NCBI GenBank assembly: GCA_030432905.1
Contig: JAUILU010000001.1
Span: forward strand, 558,001-622,000
DNA from: Phycisphaerae bacterium
Lineage (GTDB): Bacteria; Planctomycetota; Phycisphaerae; Phycisphaerales; UBA1924
Length of the DNA stretch: 64,000 nt
Direction: 5' to 3'
This document shows, one piece after another, positions 1-8,991 of the stretch (position 1 is its first letter; each line of letters begins with the position of its first letter). The notes under the pieces are model-generated. The model was not told the DNA's origin. It saw only the letters and a program-made list of their open reading frames with translations, and searched no databases. The position numbers and the translations under genes are program-made.

Positions 1-1899
1 CTCTTCCCATGCACGAACAACATCAGCCATGTCGTTCCAGTCACGCAAGAGGTCAGCGTTGAAATCGCCTGCGATCTTGTTGCGGGTCGAGAGCATGGAG
101 CCGTAGCTGACCGAGCTGCCGGCTTCGGTGATGTAGTTGCTGCCGCCTGCGACACCGTCGGCGTACACAACGCCGGTCGTGCGTGTCGGAACAAGTCCGT
201 TGGCGCTGTTGTCGAAGCTGTCGTAGACCGCATTGCCGAGAACGTTGGTCGCGCGAACGAAGTTCTGGAGTGTGACGTTGGTTGCAGCGGCGATCGGGTC
301 ACAGGTTGCGGCGCCCGGGACGAAGTCGGTTGCATCAACCGGGATGAAGTTGAAACCGAGGAACTCGCCGGGCGAGAAGAAGTCCTCTGCGGTGCCGGGG
401 TCGCCTGCAAACGCAGCGACAGCAGCGGTGATGTTGTTGAGGTACCCAGCAGCAGCCGGGTTGCTCATGGGTGGGTTGGTGTTGCCGGGGGTGCCACCGG
501 GCATGTTCTCGTTGCGGGGGTCACCGATCGAAGCGATGTCCGAGGGTGCCTGCACGACGTAACCCGAGTCGCGGTGGTTGTTGAGCACGTTGTCGATGTT
601 GGGACGGTTGAAGGTAGCTGCCGGGGTACCGAAGATGTCGTTGCGGATGGCGAGCATGTCCATCTGACCGGTGCCGTTGTTCGAGGTCTTGTAGCCGTTG
701 TTGAAGAGTCGCTCGGCACCGGTGAAACCGACGCCAAGGCGAGTGTTGCGGACGGTCGCGTCCATGCGGCTGGAGCCGCCTTTGTTGGATGGGATGTAGT
801 TCGGGCCGATGAGATCGTTGACGGAGCTAGAGGTCTTGGGCCCGGTGTTCTCGCCCATGCAGAAGGATGGATCGATGCAGATGCCGTTGGCAAACGCGTT
901 ACGAGTACCCGAGCCGGAGTCACGAGTCACGAAGACGAGGTTTTCGCCGGTAGCGAGGCGGCCAGTGGCGAAGCCGTGACGGAGGTTGCTCATGTCAAAC
1001 TGGGAGTACCCAACGCCGTAGTTCACGAGCGAGCCGACGACAGCCGTGGTGAGGCTGGTCGAGTAGATGGTGTCGGAGTCAGGGTTTGCCGTGTTGGTAT
1101 TGGTGTTCTGGAGAGTTTTGAGCTTGTTGCCCTGCCCATTCTCTGTGCCGTCCTGGTTGCGGCTGACAATTGCGTTGTTGCCATAGCCAGCGGTGTTTGG
1201 GAAGGCATCGAAGTCAGGTGAACCAGCCTGAGTGATGAACCACGCAACGGCAACGTCACTCGGGGCGAGGTCGATCTGGACGCCGTGGGTCATGTCGTTG
1301 GTGCTGGTCGAAGCGCTCTGCGAGCCGGCAACATCGGTGCGGTACGGGTACGCACGCGGTGTGTTGGAGTTTGCGAGACCAACTCGGGTGCCGCCGTCGA
1401 TGAAGAGGACACGGTTCATCCAGCCGTCGGAGACGTTGCTGGAAACAAACGCGTCATCGCCGACGAGTGTGGCCGAACCCGGTGCGCCGCCGAAGGGGTT
1501 GTCAGCGGTCACGTCGGCTGTATCGTCAATACCACGGAGGTAGTTGCTGACGCCGTCAACGACGACGCCCATCGAGTCTGGTCGGCTCGAACCGCGTGTA
1601 TCGAGGTCGGCGATGCCGTTGCCCGAGCCAACCGCGGTGTATTGGATGATGAAGTAGTCGCTGCTGTTTGCGTTGGCGATTGAACTACCCGTGTTTGCGA
1701 GCTGCTCGTTGTCTGCGTTGGTGCTGCCCGAGACACCGTCGCCGTCGAGGTCAATGAAGTCGTTTGTCGAAGCGGGAGCGGTGAGGAAGGTTTCGAGGAG
1801 CGTTGCACCCGAGATGGTAACTTCTTGGGGCTGGGCATTGACGGAACCGGCCATGCCACATGCGGCGAGCAGGCCAACGATTGCTTTCTGATTCTGCAT
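1..1899 (-). CDS. PstS-like substrate-binding domain protein, secreted (3' end cut by window)
   Basis: The frame is open from an ATG at 1899 to the window edge (633 codons, no stop), so the C-terminus is missing. Residues 1-22 are a signal peptide ending near SVNAQ. The mature protein starts with VTISGATLL and near residues 320-335 has TRDSGSGTRNAF. Both resemble the phosphate-binding loops of PstS-type periplasmic binding proteins (SGAxxL and RxxGSGT), and APSDVAVAWFIT resembles the PstS GxSD segment. The last visible residues (GDFNADLLRDWNDMADVV) look like one dockerin-type calcium loop, suggesting a surface-anchored protein rather than a free transporter component. No pst permease or ATPase genes are visible beside it. 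A purine-rich GAGAG stretch precedes the ATG. Phosphate specificity is inference; other PBP-fold roles are possible. Confidence 0.6.
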   Translation of the reverse strand, partial: MQNQKAIVGLLAACGMAGSVNAQPQEVTISGATLLETFLTAPASTNDFIDLDGDGVSGSTNADNEQLANTGSSIANANSSDYFIIQYTAVGSGNGIADLDTRGSSRPDSMGVVVDGVSNYLRGIDDTADVTADNPFGGAPGSATLVGDDAFVSSNVSDGWMNRVLFIDGGTRVGLANSNTPRAYPYRTDVAGSQSASTSTNDMTHGVQIDLAPSDVAVAWFITQAGSPDFDAFPNTAGYGNNAIVSRNQDGTENGQGNKLKTLQNTNTNTANPDSDTIYSTSLTTAVVGSLVNYGVGYSQFDMSNLRHGFATGRLATGENLVFVTRDSGSGTRNAFANGICIDPSFCMGENTGPKTSSSVNDLIGPNYIPSNKGGSSRMDATVRNTRLGVGFTGAERLFNNGYKTSNNGTGQMDMLAIRNDIFGTPAATFNRPNIDNVLNNHRDSGYVVQAPSDIASIGDPRNENMPGGTPGNTNPPMSNPAAAGYLNNITAAVAAFAGDPGTAEDFFSPGEFLGFNFIPVDATDFVPGAATCDPIAAATNVTLQNFVRATNVLGNAVYDSFDNSANGLVPTRTTGVVYADGVAGGSNYITEAGSSVSYGSMLSTRNKIAGDFNADLLRDWNDMADVVRAWEE

Positions 1900-2049
1900 T
1901 TCAAGGATCTCTCTATACTTGGTACTGAATCACTTCCGATATGGTTAAGTCGGCGCTCTCGGCACACACCGATCGCGCACCGGCTCTCCACGGCCGGTTT
2001 TCTATCCATCGCACTCCGAGCATCCGTTGCTCGCTATCTTGCTAAAGCA

Positions 2050-2075
2050 CTGGCATGGGCGTTAACCCATGCCAG
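2050..2075 (-). terminator. hairpin terminator after the pseudopilin gene
   Basis: A perfect 10-bp stem (CTGGCATGGG / CCCATGCCAG) with a 6-nt loop lies just downstream of the minus-strand stop at 2088. It is followed on the minus strand by a weak T-rich tail (TGCTTTAG). It separates this gene from the PstS-like gene. Confidence 0.6.
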
Positions 2076-2087
2076 TTTGAGAATTGA

Positions 2088-3167
2088 TTAGTCCTTCTTT
2101 ACCTTGGTGCCCGTGCCGGTCAGGCTGTAGAACTTGTCGCCCCAGAGACGCTGCTCAACGGTTTCCTTCACGGTCATTCGTTCCACATGACCATCAACGA
2201 AACAGAAGTTGCCCTTGCCAGCGTGAGCTTCGCCTGCCATGTTGACGCCGGCCCCGAGATACGAGCCGACACGCTTATCGTCGTGCTCAATAATCTCGCC
2301 AACATCTTGGTATCGGAACCTTGGAATGCCAGCCGCCGCAGAGTTGCCGGGGTAGCTCGGCTCGGTGTAGACCGCATCACCACCACCAGCACCGATGCCC
2401 TCGAAAGGAGTGATCGGACGATGGCTTGCGATCTTGAACTTTCCGTTGACAGGAGCACCGGGGTCACCCCCGCCGTCGCGTTTGGCCAATGAAACCCAGC
2501 TATCGCCAGCGTCGTAAAACTCGCAGAGGAGAATGGTCTTTGATGCATTCTTGATCTCGGAATCTCTCACGAGCCTGTTGCGGCGCTGACCGGGAGAAGA
2601 ACCGAATTTGTTTCTAGGAAACAGTGCCCCATTACCTCCGAAAGCAACTCGGGCAAGCTGACGGTCACGGGGAAGCGAAGCAGGATTTGAGGAATCCTGG
2701 TTCGCATCGTTTTCTTGCCGGGGTTCCCAATCGTCAATGTTATCGCCTGGGTTGGTTCGCGGAGCACCTCCGTTTGTCACGGCTGGGTTCTCAAACGCTT
2801 CACCAGCGGTGCTATCCCCATCAAACAAGGCCTGCGACCAATGGATATATCCATTGGCAACAGTTGGGTTCGAAGTCTGCTGGTCTTCTTCACGCCAACG
2901 GAAGCCGCTCTCTTCGGCACCGTATACGTATGAAGGCGGGATGAAGTCTTTGTTGTCGCCGTTGTAGATCGCGTTAGCTTGTGCGACGCCGCGCTCATTC
3001 GCCGCGGACGCAATCGCCTGAGCCGTCGCACGCGCCTTACCCAGCGACGGCAGCAAAATCCCAATAAGCAGCGCGATAATCGCGATCACGACCAGCAGTT
3101 CGATCAGCGTGAATGCCTTTGCAGAATCTTGACAATCCGGTGTCTTCCGATTCTTACCGATATCCAT
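2088..3167 (-). CDS. prepilin-type N-terminal cleavage/methylation domain protein
   Basis: The 359-residue product begins with a short basic leader, then [15 protein letters not shown] followed by a hydrophobic helix (about residues 18-42). This is the type IV prepilin/type II pseudopilin signal cleaved and methylated by PilD-type peptidase. Near the C-terminus NFCFVDGHVE matches the DGH tail motif of the large planctomycete pseudopilin-like families. The body is soluble and rich in G, N and D, and I recognise no enzymatic motif. GGAG lies about 7 nt before the ATG at 3167. Such proteins occur in many paralogues per planctomycete genome; two others lie in this window (6700 and 55465). Membrane anchoring with an exported globular head is expected. 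The specific role is unknown. Confidence 0.85.
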   Translation of the reverse strand: MDIGKNRKTPDCQDSAKAFTLIELLVVIAIIALLIGILLPSLGKARATAQAIASAANERGVAQANAIYNGDNKDFIPPSYVYGAEESGFRWREEDQQTSNPTVANGYIHWSQALFDGDSTAGEAFENPAVTNGGAPRTNPGDNIDDWEPRQENDANQDSSNPASLPRDRQLARVAFGGNGALFPRNKFGSSPGQRRNRLVRDSEIKNASKTILLCEFYDAGDSWVSLAKRDGGGDPGAPVNGKFKIASHRPITPFEGIGAGGGDAVYTEPSYPGNSAAAGIPRFRYQDVGEIIEHDDKRVGSYLGAGVNMAGEAHAGKGNFCFVDGHVERMTVKETVEQRLWGDKFYSLTGTGTKVKKD

Positions 3168-3383
3168 GTGTTCTCCAGTCCTTCTATCTCGAATAGCCCG
3201 GGTGTTGATCTCTGTGTCAACGCGGAGAGACTAGAGCTGGATACAACGAAGAGTGTCAAGGATCCATGCAGTGTGTGTTATGAATAGATTCACTCTTTGT
3301 GAAGAGGAATTGCGTATTCACTGCAACTGCAAATAGATTGTGTAGCGGCGGATAGTGTTAAGAGATTACATACTGTTCGGGAG

Positions 3384-5003
3384 TTAGCCCGCCGCGATCG
3401 AGTGGGCAACAGCTTCCGCTATCTTAATCCCATCTATGCCCGCCGACAGGATCCCGCCCGCATAGCCGGCTCCCTCGCCTGCTGGGTAAAGCCCGAGTGT
3501 GTTGATGCTCTGGAAGCTGTCATCGCGTTTGATGCGCACCGGTGACGAGGTTCGGGTTTCTACGCCCGTCAGTACTGCGTCGTCCATATCGAAGCCGCGG
3601 ATCTGTTTGCCGAACGTGGTGAAAGACTCGCGGATCGCCTCGATCGCAAAGCCCGGTAAGCACGGGGACAGATCGGTAGGCACCACGCCCGGTTTATATG
3701 ACGGGATGACATCGCCCAGCGAAGTGCTCGGGATGCCGTCGATAAAGTCGCCGACGCGCTGCGCCGGCGCAGCGTACGTTCTGCCGCCGGCAACAAACGC
3801 AGCGGCTTCCCACTTGCGCTGAAAGTCGATCCCCGCGAGCGGGCCGCCTGGGTAGTCCTGCTCGGGCGTGATGCCGACGACGATCCCAGCGTTCGCGTTG
3901 CGTTCTGCTCGTGAGTACTGGCTCATGCCGTTGGTGACGACACAGTGCTCCTCAGACGTCGCGGCAACAACGGTGCCGCCCGGGCACATGCAGAAGCTGT
4001 ACACGTCCCTGCCGTTTGTCGCATGATGGACGAGTTTGTAGTCCGCAGCGCCCAGAATCGGGTTCCCGGCGTTTGGGCCGAATCGGGCCGTATCGATCAG
4101 CGACTGCGGGTGCTCGACACGGAATCCAACCGAGAACGGCTTGGCCTCGATGTAGACGCCCCGGTCGTGGAGCATCTGGAACGTATCACGCGAGCTGTGC
4201 CCGATCGCGAGCACAACGTGATCGGTTGCGATGTGCTCACCGGTGTCGAGCATGACGCCACGCAGCTGCCTTTTGCCCGAACTTGCTGTCTCGATGTCGA
4301 AGTCCGTAACACGTCTCTCAAACCGGTACTCACCCCCGAGAGACTCGATGGTCGCCCTGATGTTCTTGACCATCTTGACGAGCCTGAACGTACCGATGTG
4401 CGGGTGAGCATCGACAAGAATCTCGGGCGGTGCCCCCGCTTTCACAAACTCGGTAAGCACTTTGCGACCGAGATGGCGAGGGTCCTTGACCTGGCTGTAG
4501 AGCTTGCCGTCGGAGAACGTGCCCGCGCCGCCCTCGCCGAACTGCACGTTGGATTCGGTGTCGAGCTCAGACTGTCTCCAGAGTTTCCATGTGTCCTTTG
4601 TCCGCTGGGTGACCGCCCTACCCCGCTCGAGGATGATGGGCCTCAGTCCCATCTGCGCGAGTACAAGAGCCGCGAACAAGCCGCATGGGCCGGCCCCGAT
4701 GACGACTGGGCGTTTGGAGTCATGGGGAGGCGAGACTTGGTCGATGCGATACTCGGTATCAGGCGCCTGCCTGACATCGTTGCTGCTCGCGAATTGCTCA
4801 AGGATTTTCGCCTCGTCTTTGACCTCAACGTCGAGTGTGTACACGAGAAGGATCGCGTGCTTCTTGCGGGCATCATGCGCCCAGCGAAAGACTTTGCACG
4901 ACAGCAGCTCGCTTTGCGGTATACGAAGGCGCTTCGCCGCGGCACGCGGGATCGCATCGGGTTTGTGATCAAGCGGCAGCTTGATCTGGGTCAGACGCAG
5001 CAT
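3384..5003 (-). CDS. NAD(P)/FAD-dependent oxidoreductase (COG2509 type)
   Basis: A 539-residue cytoplasmic flavoprotein. Residues 1-95 form the small N-terminal domain typical of this family. The Rossmann dinucleotide-binding motif VIGAGPCGLFAA is at about 101-112, followed by ERGRAV. The family signature NVQFGEGGAGTFSDGKL is near 155-172. A second GxGxxG-like stretch, PAGEGAGYAGGILSAG, lies near the C-terminus. The family is widespread and usually annotated only as FAD-dependent dehydrogenase; no substrate can be given. The minus-strand sequence upstream of the ATG at 5003 contains AAGG and a TATAGT box within 20 nt, so the promoter may be very close. It stands alone, with a convergent-free gap on both sides. 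Confidence 0.85.
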   Translation of the reverse strand: MLRLTQIKLPLDHKPDAIPRAAAKRLRIPQSELLSCKVFRWAHDARKKHAILLVYTLDVEVKDEAKILEQFASSNDVRQAPDTEYRIDQVSPPHDSKRPVVIGAGPCGLFAALVLAQMGLRPIILERGRAVTQRTKDTWKLWRQSELDTESNVQFGEGGAGTFSDGKLYSQVKDPRHLGRKVLTEFVKAGAPPEILVDAHPHIGTFRLVKMVKNIRATIESLGGEYRFERRVTDFDIETASSGKRQLRGVMLDTGEHIATDHVVLAIGHSSRDTFQMLHDRGVYIEAKPFSVGFRVEHPQSLIDTARFGPNAGNPILGAADYKLVHHATNGRDVYSFCMCPGGTVVAATSEEHCVVTNGMSQYSRAERNANAGIVVGITPEQDYPGGPLAGIDFQRKWEAAAFVAGGRTYAAPAQRVGDFIDGIPSTSLGDVIPSYKPGVVPTDLSPCLPGFAIEAIRESFTTFGKQIRGFDMDDAVLTGVETRTSSPVRIKRDDSFQSINTLGLYPAGEGAGYAGGILSAGIDGIKIAEAVAHSIAAG

Positions 5004-5193
5004 CGCAGACTATATACCTTTCAACCGCCAAGTCGTAAGGCAAATGGGTTCGGTCGAGATGCCCTTAGTGGTCGGACTTCGTCGGATGACCACGCGATGA
5101 TTGACACCACTCCCGTAACAGCAAACGGTAACTTGCTAGCTATCTGCCGGTTCTGTCTGGTGATTGCACACCATCGACATCTCAAATAGACAA

Positions 5194-5218
5194 CGGAGAG
5201 GCCACGAGGGCCCCTCCG
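5194..5218 (-). terminator. hairpin terminator at the end of the Fur-led cluster
   Basis: The arms CGGAGAGGCC and GGCCCCTCCG pair over 10 bp with one G-U-type mismatch around a 5-nt loop, 24 nt past the minus-strand stop at 5242. Minus-strand sequence then runs into TCTATTTG. It fits the end of the transcript that starts near 8.4 kb. Confidence 0.5.
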
Positions 5219-5241
5219 CTGTGAAAAGGAGTCAGGATGGA

Positions 5242-5841
5242 TTAGCCGCGACGGCGACGGCGGGCGATGCCTATGGCACCGACCGCAAGGAGTGACGCAG
5301 TGCTCGGGCTCGGAATGGCGAAGCGGATCGTGAACACGTCAGAGTCCGCGTAGCCCGACTGGCCCGCGTCCGAGAGGCGGAAGTCGACCGACCACTCCTC
5401 TTTGGCGGGGTCGAAGCCTGCAACATCGACGTTCAGGAACCAGAACGGGTGAGTGTCGAAGTCGCCGGTGCCGAGCGCGAAGCTCTCGCCGTTTGCCATC
5501 GAAGGCGTGTCGAAGAACGGGTTGTAGACCTGCATCTCAGCGTCGCTTGTGCCGACGAGCACCCACTGGATGTCCGCATCGCCCGAGAGCATGTAGAAGT
5601 CCTCGTCTGGCTCATCCTCGTCGAGCGCGGTGAATCCCGGCGCATCGGAGATGTAGCCATTGAGCGAACCGTCGCTGAAGAATTCTTCGAACTCATAGGC
5701 CTCGTCGAGGTCCATCTCGATGGCGAGCTTGCCGGAGCCGTCGACACCGATGATGCCGTCGTCGCCGTGATGGTGAGGCTGAGCGCCGACGCTAGCCGCG
5801 CCGATCAGGGCCATACCTGCTGCAAAGTGTACTTTGTTCAT
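5242..5841 (-). CDS. PEP-CTERM-like sorted exported protein, Fur/Zur-linked
   Basis: 199 residues. The signal peptide covers about 1-20 (GAASVGAQ), and the mature N-terminus is PHHHGDDG, a potential metal ligand. The C-terminal tail is IPSPSTASLLAVG, a short hydrophobic helix, then RRRRRG. This is the three-part PEP-CTERM-like sorting signal common in Phycisphaerae. The body is acidic (EDEPDEDF) and probably beta-rich. AAGGAGAG precedes the ATG at 5841. It is the last gene of a minus-strand run headed by a Fur-family regulator. Cyanobacteria have Zur-repressed PEP-CTERM proteins with a similar His-rich mature start, so a role in zinc (or iron) binding at the surface is plausible but inferred. 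Confidence 0.7.
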   Translation of the reverse strand: MNKVHFAAGMALIGAASVGAQPHHHGDDGIIGVDGSGKLAIEMDLDEAYEFEEFFSDGSLNGYISDAPGFTALDEDEPDEDFYMLSGDADIQWVLVGTSDAEMQVYNPFFDTPSMANGESFALGTGDFDTHPFWFLNVDVAGFDPAKEEWSVDFRLSDAGQSGYADSDVFTIRFAIPSPSTASLLAVGAIGIARRRRRG

Positions 5842-5887
5842 TGTCTCTCTCCTTATGGTTACTTACAGGGACACACGGGCGCAAACA

Positions 5888-6685
5888 TCAGCAGCCCGCG
5901 TTGTAGTTGGAAATCCACGCTGTGAAATCTGTGGGCGTGATCTGCCCGTCTTGGTTCTGGTCAGCCCTCGGATCGTTCGAGTTGAAGGCCCCGATCCACG
6001 CCGAGAAATCGGTCGGGGTGAGCATGCCGTCGCCGTTGACGTCGGCGAGACACACCACGCCGCAACCGAACTGGGCGTTGGCGAATGCGATGGCGTCTTC
6101 GAGATCTTGCGCCGATGCGTTCTGACCGATCACAAGATAGAACGGGTGGCTCGGCTCATAAGCCCCCACGATTTCGCGGAGTTCGAGTTCGAGCAGGTAA
6201 ACACCATCGCTTGTCACACCGGTCGCGGCCTGCCCGTTGAGTTCGAGCCTGAATACATAGTGCGTGTGCCATTCACCGCCGGACGTCCCGACATACACAC
6301 CCTCGATCGGCGAAGCGGGATCGGTGAGCGGTGTGGATGCGCCGGGGATCGGGCCGAACGAGATACGGATCTGTTCGGCAGGGATCGAATCGAATCCGGA
6401 GCCGTCCCATTTGCGGAGCGCCTTGCGGATAAAGTACGCAAGATCCGTGTCGGGCTGGAAGGTGCCGAAGTCGGTATCGAACCCCGGGTCTGCTGTTCTT
6501 GCCAGCGCGCCGAGCTCGACGCCGAAGACGCACTGCTGCTCGGTGATGACGCCAGAACCGTCGGTATCGGTGCCGGTTGTCAGCACGCCGTCGTTGACAC
6601 CGACCGCGATGTCGCCCTCGTGGATCTGAGCGTGCGTCGCCGAAGCGAGCAAGACCGCTGTTGCTGATATGACTCGTGCTTTCAT
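5888..6685 (-). CDS. exported protein with C-terminal GC-type dockerin, Fur/Zur-linked
   Basis: 265 residues from the ATG at 6685, chosen because GAGGAG lies 8 nt upstream. A longer frame reaches into the neighbouring pseudopilin gene and is spurious. The signal peptide ends at THAQ and the mature protein starts IHEGDIAVGV. Middle segments WHTHYVFRLELNGQ and SDGVYLLELELREI suggest a beta-sandwich. The last ~55 residues carry two calcium-loop-like repeats, ADVNGDGMLTPTDF and DQNQDGQITPTDFTAW, and end in NYNAGC: the GC-type dockerin tail seen also at 24.8 kb, a likely anchoring or sorting signal. Its start lies 15 nt after the stop of the gene at 6700, so the two are probably co-transcribed. 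Metal-related function is inferred only from context. Confidence 0.75.
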   Translation of the reverse strand: MKARVISATAVLLASATHAQIHEGDIAVGVNDGVLTTGTDTDGSGVITEQQCVFGVELGALARTADPGFDTDFGTFQPDTDLAYFIRKALRKWDGSGFDSIPAEQIRISFGPIPGASTPLTDPASPIEGVYVGTSGGEWHTHYVFRLELNGQAATGVTSDGVYLLELELREIVGAYEPSHPFYLVIGQNASAQDLEDAIAFANAQFGCGVVCLADVNGDGMLTPTDFSAWIGAFNSNDPRADQNQDGQITPTDFTAWISNYNAGC

Positions 6686-6699
6686 CTTGCTACTCCTCA

Positions 6700-7557
6700 T
6701 TACTGCGCAACCCGTGGGAAGAACTGGTTGCTGTAGTAGTCCTCGTACATGTCTGAAAATCCGACGGTCTCCGCGTGGCCGTCGAGGTAGCCCGCGTTCG
6801 ATCGTGCGTTTTCCGAGTCGTTCTCTCCGCCGTGGGCGGCGATCTCGATCTGAGCCCGCGCGGCGAGCCAGGGCTGATCGTCGCGCCCGCCCCAGCTGAA
6901 CGCGTGGACGTGATCCGCCGTGGCGTACTGTGGCCTCGGGTTCCGTGTGAACTGGGTGTCGTCCTCGACCATCTGGACCCATTGCACGGTCGACGAGGGC
7001 CGATCAATGCTCCGAAGAAGCCGAGTCGCCTCGACCCTGCCGTAACGCGGATCGGTGAACGAACTGAACTTGCTGGTCAGGAAATCGCTCAGCCCGTAGC
7101 TCGTCCAGCGTGTCGGCGGCATGCCATTGAAGTACGCATCGAGCTCAGCCTGCGGATCGCCCGGATTGTCCGAGATAATCTGATCAACCGTAGCGAGCAC
7201 CTCGGCCAAGGTTGGTCCCTCGCTTGTGCCGCCATCTTCAACCGACCACCACGGGCTCTGGTCACCCGGCGACTGCACCGCCAGTGGTGTGTCAAAGTAA
7301 ACAGAAAGCGTCTGAATCCACGATGACGCGGGGCGTCCGGGCGAGCCGTGATCGATGCCAGCATCTACCAGCCAGCTGTCGTTGTCGTCGGCGTACATCG
7401 CCTGGGCGAGCGAGAGCTGCCGAACGTTGCTGAGGCACGCGATAGCCACGCCCGCTTGCCGGGCTTTGGCGAGCGAGGGAAGCAGAATCCCTATGAGCAG
7501 GGCGATGATCGCGATGACAACGAGAAGCTCGATGAGCGTAAACGCGCGCCGATCCAT
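6700..7557 (-). CDS. prepilin-type N-terminal cleavage/methylation domain protein
   Basis: 285 residues starting [18 protein letters not shown], a class III (prepilin) signal directly at the N-terminus, followed by the conserved stretch [21 protein letters not shown] and [10 protein letters not shown], typical of planctomycete pseudopilin-like proteins. The C-terminal [14 protein letters not shown] holds the DGH motif. AAGGAGA sits before the ATG at 7557. It lies inside the cluster that follows the Fur-like gene, with 14 nt to the GC-dockerin gene downstream. A structural or secretion role for the neighbouring surface proteins is an inference. Confidence 0.85.
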   Translation of the reverse strand: MDRRAFTLIELLVVIAIIALLIGILLPSLAKARQAGVAIACLSNVRQLSLAQAMYADDNDSWLVDAGIDHGSPGRPASSWIQTLSVYFDTPLAVQSPGDQSPWWSVEDGGTSEGPTLAEVLATVDQIISDNPGDPQAELDAYFNGMPPTRWTSYGLSDFLTSKFSSFTDPRYGRVEATRLLRSIDRPSSTVQWVQMVEDDTQFTRNPRPQYATADHVHAFSWGGRDDQPWLAARAQIEIAAHGGENDSENARSNAGYLDGHAETVGFSDMYEDYYSNQFFPRVAQ

Positions 7558-7639
7558 GGGCGGTCTCCTTGTCGGTGCGCGCAGGAGCGCACCGAGACTT
7601 GGTGGTCAATATCAGATGTGAGTTGGAAGATTGCCTAGC

Positions 7640-8044
7640 TCAGAGAACGAGCATCGGCGGGCCGCGGGCCGGGGTGGCGCGGTTGTGCAGTTGGCACTCT
7701 GCGCGCTCGGGCGGTGTATCCGCGGAATCAGCGATCACGATCGGCAGGCTGTGCGTGGGCGCCTCAACAGGCCCCCACTGGCCGCCGATCATGATGAGCA
7801 GGCATAGATCGCAGTCTTTGTGATCTTCGGGGCAGCCCGGCGAGTCGGGCGATTCTTCGGTGTGCGAGTGATGATCGCCGTGGTGATGGTGACAGTGCGA
7901 GGACTGATGCTCAGCACTCGCCTTCTGGGTCGGCGGCGGATGATCGGTATGGCGGTGCAACGCCCCGACGCCGCCCGTTGAGATCAACGCAACCGCTGCG
8001 ATCACGCATGACGTGACCCAGGTTGAAAGCGTTCCCCGGCTCAT
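7640..8044 (-). CDS. small His/Cys-rich exported protein (DUF2946-like)
   Basis: 134 residues with a hydrophobic N-terminal helix (about 9-27, signal or anchor). A very His-rich segment follows (residues 29-65 hold about a dozen histidines, including HCHHHHGDHHSH), then the cysteine pairs GCPEDHKDCDLCLLI. It ends TPARGPPMLVL, and this RGPP end resembles small DUF2946-type proteins found with metal systems. Its start overlaps the stop of the Fur-family gene by 4 nt (ATGA), so translation is probably coupled. The His/Cys content and the regulator point to zinc or another transition metal, as a buffer, chaperone or sensor in the periplasm. The exact family assignment is uncertain. Confidence 0.65.
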   Translation of the reverse strand: MSRGTLSTWVTSCVIAAVALISTGGVGALHRHTDHPPPTQKASAEHQSSHCHHHHGDHHSHTEESPDSPGCPEDHKDCDLCLLIMIGGQWGPVEAPTHSLPIVIADSADTPPERAECQLHNRATPARGPPMLVL

Positions 8045-8415
8045 GCCGATTGCTCCACGCAGTCAACACAAGTGCCATGGAGCACGATCTCGTGGCCGTC
8101 CATCTGGAAACCGTCAGGAACGAGACCGTCGATGCCAAGCGGACAGCCGTGGATGTCGTAGACCTTGTTGCACGAGCCGCATGCGAAGTGATGATGATGC
8201 GGGAGCTCGGCCGGCTCGAAACGGGCAGCCGAGTTTGGCAGCTCAACACGGGAGAGCACGCCATCCGCGACGGCCTTCTTAACCGCTCTGTAAACGGTCG
8301 CGATCCCGATACCCGTATCCAGCAGCATCTCATGGATCTCGTCCACTGAGACTGGCCGGCCGGCTTCGCGGATCGTCCGCAGAACCGCATCGGGATGGCG
8401 TTCACGGGTGCTCAC
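8041..8415 (-). CDS. Fur-family metal-dependent repressor (Zur-like)
   Basis: 124 residues from a GTG at 8415. An upstream in-frame GTG at 8439 would place the start beyond the operator palindrome, so the shorter start is preferred. The winged helix covers about residues 10-65, with the Fur hallmark GIGIATVYRAVKKAV. The dimerisation/metal domain has the metal-site histidines PHHHHFACGSC (HHHFxCxxC), a second C-x-x-C pair in GTCVDCVEQ, and DIHGC. Those four cysteines form the structural zinc site of the family. It leads a minus-strand run (His-rich protein, pseudopilin, GC-dockerin and PEP-CTERM-like proteins). Zur rather than Fur is inferred from the His-rich neighbours; PerR or Fur cannot be excluded. 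Confidence 0.85.
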   Translation of the reverse strand: MSTRERHPDAVLRTIREAGRPVSVDEIHEMLLDTGIGIATVYRAVKKAVADGVLSRVELPNSAARFEPAELPHHHHFACGSCNKVYDIHGCPLGIDGLVPDGFQMDGHEIVLHGTCVDCVEQSA

Positions 8416-8422
8416 TGCCAAA

Positions 8423-8438
8423 TGATAATCAATTATCA
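8423..8438. promoter_or_regulatory. Fur/Zur-type operator palindrome
   Basis: A perfect inverted repeat, TGATAAT-CA-ATTATCA, lies 8 nt upstream of the chosen GTG of the Fur-family gene and about 110 nt before the divergent gene at 8548. AT-rich palindromes with GATAAT half-sites are the classic Fur-superfamily box. This indicates autoregulation, and possibly control of the whole cluster. Confidence 0.75.
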
Positions 8439-8547
8439 CCGCATGTCAAGGCCCGGATCTGCCATTGGGACGGGAGTTGAAGCCGCTGTTATCTTCTCAG
8501 ACGAGCGACTGGCCCAATTCTATTCGTTGTTTCGGAGTTCTCGACCG

Positions 8548-8973
8548 ATGATCACTGTTTCAACACGGACACTGGGTCGCCGAAAGCCGCTCTTGGGCGA
8601 CTTCGACGTCCCCCCGCCGGACTCAGCGCACGACGACGGCGACATGCTGCTCCGGGATCTGATAGAGCACGTTGTCCGGCACCAGGTTGCTCAATTCAAC
8701 AAACGCCAGGAACTCAAGCGATTTGACCGGGTGCTCTCCGCCGACTCGATCGAGAACGCGGCCGCCAAGGGGAAAGTTGACCCAGCCGGCCGACCGAACC
8801 GGAAGACCGCCGACGCGGACGAAGCGGTTGGTGCGGCACTGCAGGCTTTCGAGGACGGGTTGTATCTAGTGGTGATCGACGAAGTCGAACGACGCAGCCT
8901 CGACGAACATGTGTACCTCGCTCCCACGAGTAGGTTAGTCTTTCTACGACTCACGTTTCTGGCCGGCGCATGA
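8548..8973 (+). CDS. conserved small partner of the DUF5724/DUF4132 protein
   Basis: 141 residues from the ATG at 8548, with GGAG 12 nt upstream; a longer frame extends into the Fur promoter and is unlikely. No signal peptide or membrane segment. The segments LLRDLIEHVVRHQVAQFNKRQ, GKVDPAGRP and LQAFEDGLYLVVIDEVE are conserved-looking and match, as far as I recall, small proteins encoded just before DUF5724-type giants in other bacteria. The stop lies 18 nt before the start of the 1655-residue gene, so the two form an operon. Biochemical function is unknown. A complex with the large protein is the simplest inference. Confidence 0.6.
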   Translation: MITVSTRTLGRRKPLLGDFDVPPPDSAHDDGDMLLRDLIEHVVRHQVAQFNKRQELKRFDRVLSADSIENAAAKGKVDPAGRPNRKTADADEAVGAALQAFEDGLYLVVIDEVERRSLDEHVYLAPTSRLVFLRLTFLAGA

Positions 8974-8991
8974 ATACTGATTGGATGGCGA

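Noticed and set aside
3945..5189. 414-codon plus-strand frame
   Set aside because: Antisense to the COG2509 flavoprotein gene, whose motifs are unambiguous.
5834..6667. 277-codon plus-strand frame
   Set aside because: Antisense to the GC-dockerin gene, no start signal or motif.
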